DNA of 64,000 nucleotides from a bacterium. Its GTDB lineage: Bacteria; Electryoneota; RPQS01. The stretch spans positions 558,001-622,000 of the forward strand of contig JADJCU010000001.1 of NCBI GenBank assembly GCA_016703065.1, written 5' to 3'. Positions 60,692 through 64,000 of the stretch are shown one piece after another (within the stretch, counting starts at the first letter, position 1; every line of letters begins with the position of its first letter). The translations under genes and the position numbers were made by a program. Below the pieces are notes generated by a model. It saw nothing but the letters and a program-made list of their open reading frames with translations, searched no databases and had not been told where the DNA came from.

Positions 60692-60740
60692 CGGGAGCAC
60701 TCTAAGAGATTCTTCAGGCCGCAGCGGCCTTCAGAATGAC
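60692..60740. repeat. Partial copy of the CATTCTGAAG repeat
   Basis: AAGAGATTCTTCAGGCCGCA then GCGGCCTTCAGAATGACGAT is the inverse of the left end of the MITE-like element at 6577. The preceding TGATCCTGAGCGAAG is a known end type for such elements. 60607-60754 holds no gene. Confidence 0.6.
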
Positions 60741-60754
60741 GATGCGCTGACCAA

Positions 60755-61498
60755 TCAGCTCAACGCATAACAAAACACTGCCGCTGCTGTCACGAGATTC
60801 AGGCTTTCGGCCTGGCCTTTGGGGGGCAAAGTCAGTTTGTGTTTGCAGAGTTCTTCGAGTTCGGGGGAGAGGCCGCGCGTCTCGTTGCCAAGCACAAGCA
60901 GTTTCGGAGAAGCAAAATTCGGTGACGCAGGCTCCCCGCCGTGCGCGACGAGAGCGAGGGTGTCGCCTTTCCATTTCTTGATGAAGTTCACCAAATCTGT
61001 GACTTCGCGGACGGGCTGATGAAAGAGCGAGCCCATGGAGCCGCGCACGACTTTTTCATTCCAGACATCTGCTGAACCTGCACCGAGAACGAGTTCGGAG
61101 ACACCGAAGAAATCGGCGACGCGCAGGAGGGCGCCGCAATTGCCGGGGTCGCTGACCTGTTCGCACAACAGTGTGAGGCCGTTTTTGCGCGTGGGAAGTT
61201 TGAATTGGCGACCCACGGCAGCGAGGCCTTGCGACGCTTCGACTTGCGACACGCGCTGAAAGACGTCTGAGGTGAGTTTGTAGCTCAGGAGTTTGGGATG
61301 CGCATACGTGAGCGGCTCCCAGCGCTCGGCCTCAGAACTTTGAACCAGCAGACAGTCCACGACCTTTGCTTTCAGCGCTTCGCGCACGCAGACTTCGCCT
61401 TCAATCAGGAAAAGCCCTGACTCGCGGCGGAATTTTTTTTGCGAGAGTCGTGCCCAATCGGCGACTTGTTTGCGTGTGGGAGTGAGGAGGTCGGTCAT
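60755..61498 (-). CDS. SpoU/TrmH-family RNA methyltransferase
   Basis: A 247-residue SPOUT enzyme from ATG 61496-61498. The N-terminal substrate domain has RRESGLFLIEGEVCVREAL. The knot domain has LLCEQVSDPGNCGALLRVAD, SADVWNEKVVRGSMGSLFH, LVLGNETRGLSPELEEL and LPPKGQAESLNLVTAAAVF, which are motifs 1-3. It 2'-O-methylates a tRNA or rRNA ribose. It follows the CPBP gene after one base, in one operon with it and the SH3 gene. Confidence 0.92.
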   Translation of the reverse strand: MTDLLTPTRKQVADWARLSQKKFRRESGLFLIEGEVCVREALKAKVVDCLLVQSSEAERWEPLTYAHPKLLSYKLTSDVFQRVSQVEASQGLAAVGRQFKLPTRKNGLTLLCEQVSDPGNCGALLRVADFFGVSELVLGAGSADVWNEKVVRGSMGSLFHQPVREVTDLVNFIKKWKGDTLALVAHGGEPASPNFASPKLLVLGNETRGLSPELEELCKHKLTLPPKGQAESLNLVTAAAVFCYALS

Positions 61499-61499
61499 G

Positions 61500-62186
61500 T
61501 TAGGTGAGCAAAAACCCTGTGAGGGTACCGCCGACGTTGCCAAGCGCATGAATTGCAATGGCTGGAAATAGGCTGCCCGTCTTTTCGCGGGCGAGTCCCG
61601 CAAGCGCGCCGAGCAAGAATGTGAACGCGAGGATTACGAGCATAGCGGGGCCGCTGATGCCAAATGTCAAGAGCGGCAGATGCATCACGGCGAAGAAGAG
61701 CGCAGCGACAACGACCGGAACCGACAGACGTATTCGGACTATTCGAATACTGCGATTCTCAAACGGCGAAAGCAGCCCCTGCAAGAGGCCGCGAACCAGT
61801 GTTTCTTCCGCGAAACTTGCGAGCAGCCAGACGAACAAGACGACTTGCCAGAATGTGAACGCTTCGGTGCCGGGAATGGTTTCACGCAGGATTCCGTCGA
61901 GCACAAGCGTGGACGCGAATCCGACCGCCAGTCCGCTCAGCGTGATCAGTGGCCCCGCGCAAACCTGCGGGCGGCACAATCCAAAGCGCTTCCAGTCACG
62001 CTTTCCGATGGTTGCGATCGCGAGCAGCGAGAACACGAGCATCCCGAAATGCGTGGCAACCGGTACATGCCACCGCGCACTGCCTGGTTTGGCGGCATGA
62101 TCGGCCAGTGACATCGCGAGTCCGGACGAGATCATCAGGATCGCCGCGCCGAGCAAAAACACGAGAGCAGTTCGCCGAAACGTCAT
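61500..62186 (-). CDS. CPBP-family intramembrane metalloprotease
   Basis: A 228-residue protein of about seven helices from ATG 62184-62186. Motif 1 is SFAEETLVRGLLQGLL (EExxxR), motif 2 FFAVMHLPLL (FxxxH), and the last helix has IAIHALGNVGG (HxxxN). The family includes Rce1-like CAAX proteases and bacteriocin-immunity proteins; in bacteria most have unknown targets. The ATG overlaps the SH3 gene's stop codon. Upstream in-frame codons belong to that gene. Confidence 0.88.
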   Translation of the reverse strand: MTFRRTALVFLLGAAILMISSGLAMSLADHAAKPGSARWHVPVATHFGMLVFSLLAIATIGKRDWKRFGLCRPQVCAGPLITLSGLAVGFASTLVLDGILRETIPGTEAFTFWQVVLFVWLLASFAEETLVRGLLQGLLSPFENRSIRIVRIRLSVPVVVAALFFAVMHLPLLTFGISGPAMLVILAFTFLLGALAGLAREKTGSLFPAIAIHALGNVGGTLTGFLLT

Positions 62187-62518
62187 GTCATTCGTTCTTC
62201 CAAACAGTTTATCGGAACCCAGCCCGCTTCGCCGGTTTCGGCGCTGCACCAAGCCCAACCGGAGAGGATTTTCCCCACTTCAACCTTCATGCCGAGCGAA
62301 ACGTCGAGTTCGCAGGCATCATAATCTTCCTTCAAGCAAGAGCTTCCACGATCGATCACGGAATGATGAACCCAGCCCCAGCGACGTTCGGTCCCCACGC
62401 ACCAAATCCAATCGGGATTGTCCACATCGGGTTCGCCGATTTTCAGCGCGTCGCCCTTGGTCCCGCGAATGGGATCGGGGTAGGTTTTGGTGTAGGATTG
62501 GATGACGCGCATCCTCAT
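62183..62518 (-). CDS. Small SH3-like protein
   Basis: A 111-residue protein that starts at ATG 62516-62518, overlapping the symporter stop. It has two SH3-like halves: YPDPIRGTKGDALKIGEPD with WIWCVGTERRWGWVH, and DACELDVSLGMKVEV with GWAWCSAETGEAGWVPINCL. Bacterial variant SH3 domains of this kind bind peptides or wall. It sits between symporter and CPBP genes, all coupled by overlaps. No signal peptide, so probably cytoplasmic. Confidence 0.75.
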   Translation of the reverse strand: MRMRVIQSYTKTYPDPIRGTKGDALKIGEPDVDNPDWIWCVGTERRWGWVHHSVIDRGSSCLKEDYDACELDVSLGMKVEVGKILSGWAWCSAETGEAGWVPINCLEERMT

Positions 62519-64000
62519 GCCGTCCTCAAATACTTGTCCTTCCACAATCCGACTCCGCCGATTAGCATCACGACGAGCCAGACGAGGGCGAGTGTGGTGT
62601 TGAGAAGAAGCGCGTAGCCGAGGCCTAAGGTCATGCCGAAGACGAGCGCCATGCCCCAAGCGAAACCGCGCAAGGCGCGGGCGGCGGATTCGGGTTTGGG
62701 AATCAGCAGGCCGTGCTCGCGGGCGTATTTCTTCACGGGACCCCACGCGCCGTAGGGTTTGGTGCGGCGGTAGAACTCGGCAAGTTTTTCAAGCGGCGCG
62801 GGTTTCGTGAGCAACGTGACCGTGAGCCAGATGATTGCCGAGCCGAAGGTGATGACGAGCAATCTTGCGCCGAAATGCAGGCCGCTGGCGCTGAAGAGAT
62901 AGACCGTAATCGCACTCGACGCGAGCATGGCGGAGATTTCACTCCACGCATTGATTCGCCACCAGAACCATCTCAAAATATAGACCGGGCCGGTGCCCGC
63001 ACCAAAGGCTATCACGAACTTGAAGGCGTCGGTGACGCTTTGCGTGTAGAAGGCCGCGAGCGCCGCCGCAATCAGCACCACCGTTGTGGCCACCATGCTC
63101 ATGCGAATATAGTGACGGTCGTCGCGCTTGGGAGCGAACAGCGGTTTGTAGAAATCCGTGACCAGATAGCTCGCGCCCCAATTTAATTGAGTGGAGATGG
63201 TGCTCATAAAGGCCGCTATCAGCGACGCAACCAACAGTCCTTTCAAACCGGAGGGCAGCAGTTCCATCATCAGGCGCGGATAGGCCTGCTCGGGGTCGTC
63301 CATCACAGGATAGAGAATCAACGATACGAGCGCGACCAAGACCCACGGCCACGTGCGGAAGGCGAGATTCGTCAAGCTGTACCATAGCGTGGCGAGTAAG
63401 GCATGCTGTTCATTCTTGCACGCGTTCTGCTTTTGAATCACCTTGCCGCCGCCGTCGCTGTTGACGTTGGCCCACCACGTGACAAAGCTATACGTCGCAA
63501 AACCGAGAAAGGCAGGGGTCCAAAAGTCGGCACTTAGGATTGAGCCGGCGCCGGGATTCGGAGCCATTGACAGCAGCTCGGGATTTGAGGTGACCTTCAT
63601 CACGCCGGTTTTCAACGCGGCGAGACCGCCGACGTGATCGACCGCGTAGATGGCGAAGATAATTGCGCCGCCCTGCATGATGACGTATTGCACCAAGTCG
63701 GTGAGCGCAACGCCCCATTGACCGGAGAGCAGCGTGTAGAAGTAGGCGAGGCCCGTGAAGAGAATGATGGCAGTGGGTTTATCCCAACCGACCGCTTCAT
63801 TCATGATTTTGAACATCGCGAGAATCACCCAGCCCATGGCAATGACGTTGATGGGCAGCGCAAGCCAGAGCGCGCGAAACGTGCGCAGGCCGCGCGTTAT
63901 CGGAGTGTCGCCGTAACGGAGAATCGTGAGTTCAACATCGGTGAGCACTTTGGCGCGCCGCCAAAGCTGCGAGAGAAAGAACGTCGCGAAGAGCGAGCCG
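62515..64000 (-). CDS. Sodium:solute symporter (SSS family), partial
   Basis: A transporter whose N-terminus lies beyond the window end; about 495 codons remain. The frame stays open through GSLFATFFLSQLWRRAKVLTD upstream of the first internal GTG at 63946-63948. Later pieces include LAYFYTLLSGQWGVALTDLV, VASLIAAFMSTISTQLNWGA (the sodium-site helix) and YLVTDFYKPLF. The C-terminal 100 residues hold two more helices. It imports an organic solute with sodium; the substrate is unknown. It heads an operon with SH3, CPBP and SpoU genes. Confidence 0.92.
   Translation of the reverse strand, partial: GSLFATFFLSQLWRRAKVLTDVELTILRYGDTPITRGLRTFRALWLALPINVIAMGWVILAMFKIMNEAVGWDKPTAIILFTGLAYFYTLLSGQWGVALTDLVQYVIMQGGAIIFAIYAVDHVGGLAALKTGVMKVTSNPELLSMAPNPGAGSILSADFWTPAFLGFATYSFVTWWANVNSDGGGKVIQKQNACKNEQHALLATLWYSLTNLAFRTWPWVLVALVSLILYPVMDDPEQAYPRLMMELLPSGLKGLLVASLIAAFMSTISTQLNWGASYLVTDFYKPLFAPKRDDRHYIRMSMVATTVVLIAAALAAFYTQSVTDAFKFVIAFGAGTGPVYILRWFWWRINAWSEISAMLASSAITVYLFSASGLHFGARLLVITFGSAIIWLTVTLLTKPAPLEKLAEFYRRTKPYGAWGPVKKYAREHGLLIPKPESAARALRGFAWGMALVFGMTLGLGYALLLNTTLALVWLVVMLIGGVGLWKDKYLRTA

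Noticed and set aside
62519..62746. N-terminal extension of the SH3-like protein
   Set aside because: The Arg-rich upstream frame lies inside the symporter gene; the overlapping ATGA start is better.

Overview
The window looks like a chromosomal segment from an uncultured Gram-negative bacterium of the FCB superphylum, in the Zixibacteria/KSB1/Latescibacteria/Eisenbacteria sphere; the exact phylum is an inference. Four exported proteins end in the C-terminal YPNPFN-type domain finishing in MILMK or YLK, which is typical of that group. Lipid A synthesis (lpxB), LpoB and MotAB show an outer membrane, peptidoglycan and a flagellar motor. Three promoters read TTGA[C/A][A/T]-17 bp-TATATT, so housekeeping transcription looks sigma70-like. 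Two genes carry single-base frameshifts, which may be decay or assembly errors.

Layout. 1-11.7 kb is mostly minus strand: a partial ECF-like sigma factor, a frameshifted M20 peptidase, tRNA-Leu(GAG), secG, then the glycolytic genes tpiA, pgk, gap and pfkA, with two DUF1232 membrane proteins, a DUF4920-like lipoprotein and an Arg/Pro-rich repeat protein among them. One sugar epimerase is on the plus strand. A REP-associated transposase (RAYT) with 48-bp terminal inverted repeats lies at 6.8-7.4 kb. 12-15.5 kb holds three exported repeat proteins; a ten-C tract sits in the apparent promoter spacer of the first. 15.6-16 kb holds a well-formed promoter followed by a stretch that looks like an orphan structured RNA.

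16-37.5 kb: a PAS histidine kinase, hemW, the lpoB/COG3014 lipoprotein pair, a Cys/Met-metabolism PLP enzyme, cheY and a CheX-domain protein, then envelope genes (flippase, Gfo/Idh oxidoreductase, lpxB, DUF374 acyltransferase), an NSS transporter with a tiny MetS-like subunit, an APC permease, a PHP-glycosyltransferase fusion, a methyltransferase and a CheY-like regulator. 37.5-47.8 kb: a 56-bp tandem array abutting sthA, a prepilin-like protein, a sorted secreted protein and addAB. 47.9-52.3 kb is an operon of motA, motB, two degenerate HD-GYP proteins and a small membrane protein between them, the most unusual gene set here. 52.5-64 kb: secreted sorting-domain proteins, tatD, an FG-GAP protein, a cation/proton antiporter, a SpoIID protein, an SpoU methyltransferase, a CPBP protease, an SH3 protein and a sodium:solute symporter cut by the window end.

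Intergenic space is full of short palindromic repeats of several families (GGGCGGCA hairpins, GGCAGGTG hairpins tied to the RAYT, CCCC/GGGG hairpins just upstream of start codons, a CGTACCGCTGG core in two tandem arrays). Some have entered coding sequence: a signal peptide, the middle of lpxB, and the last codons of sthA.
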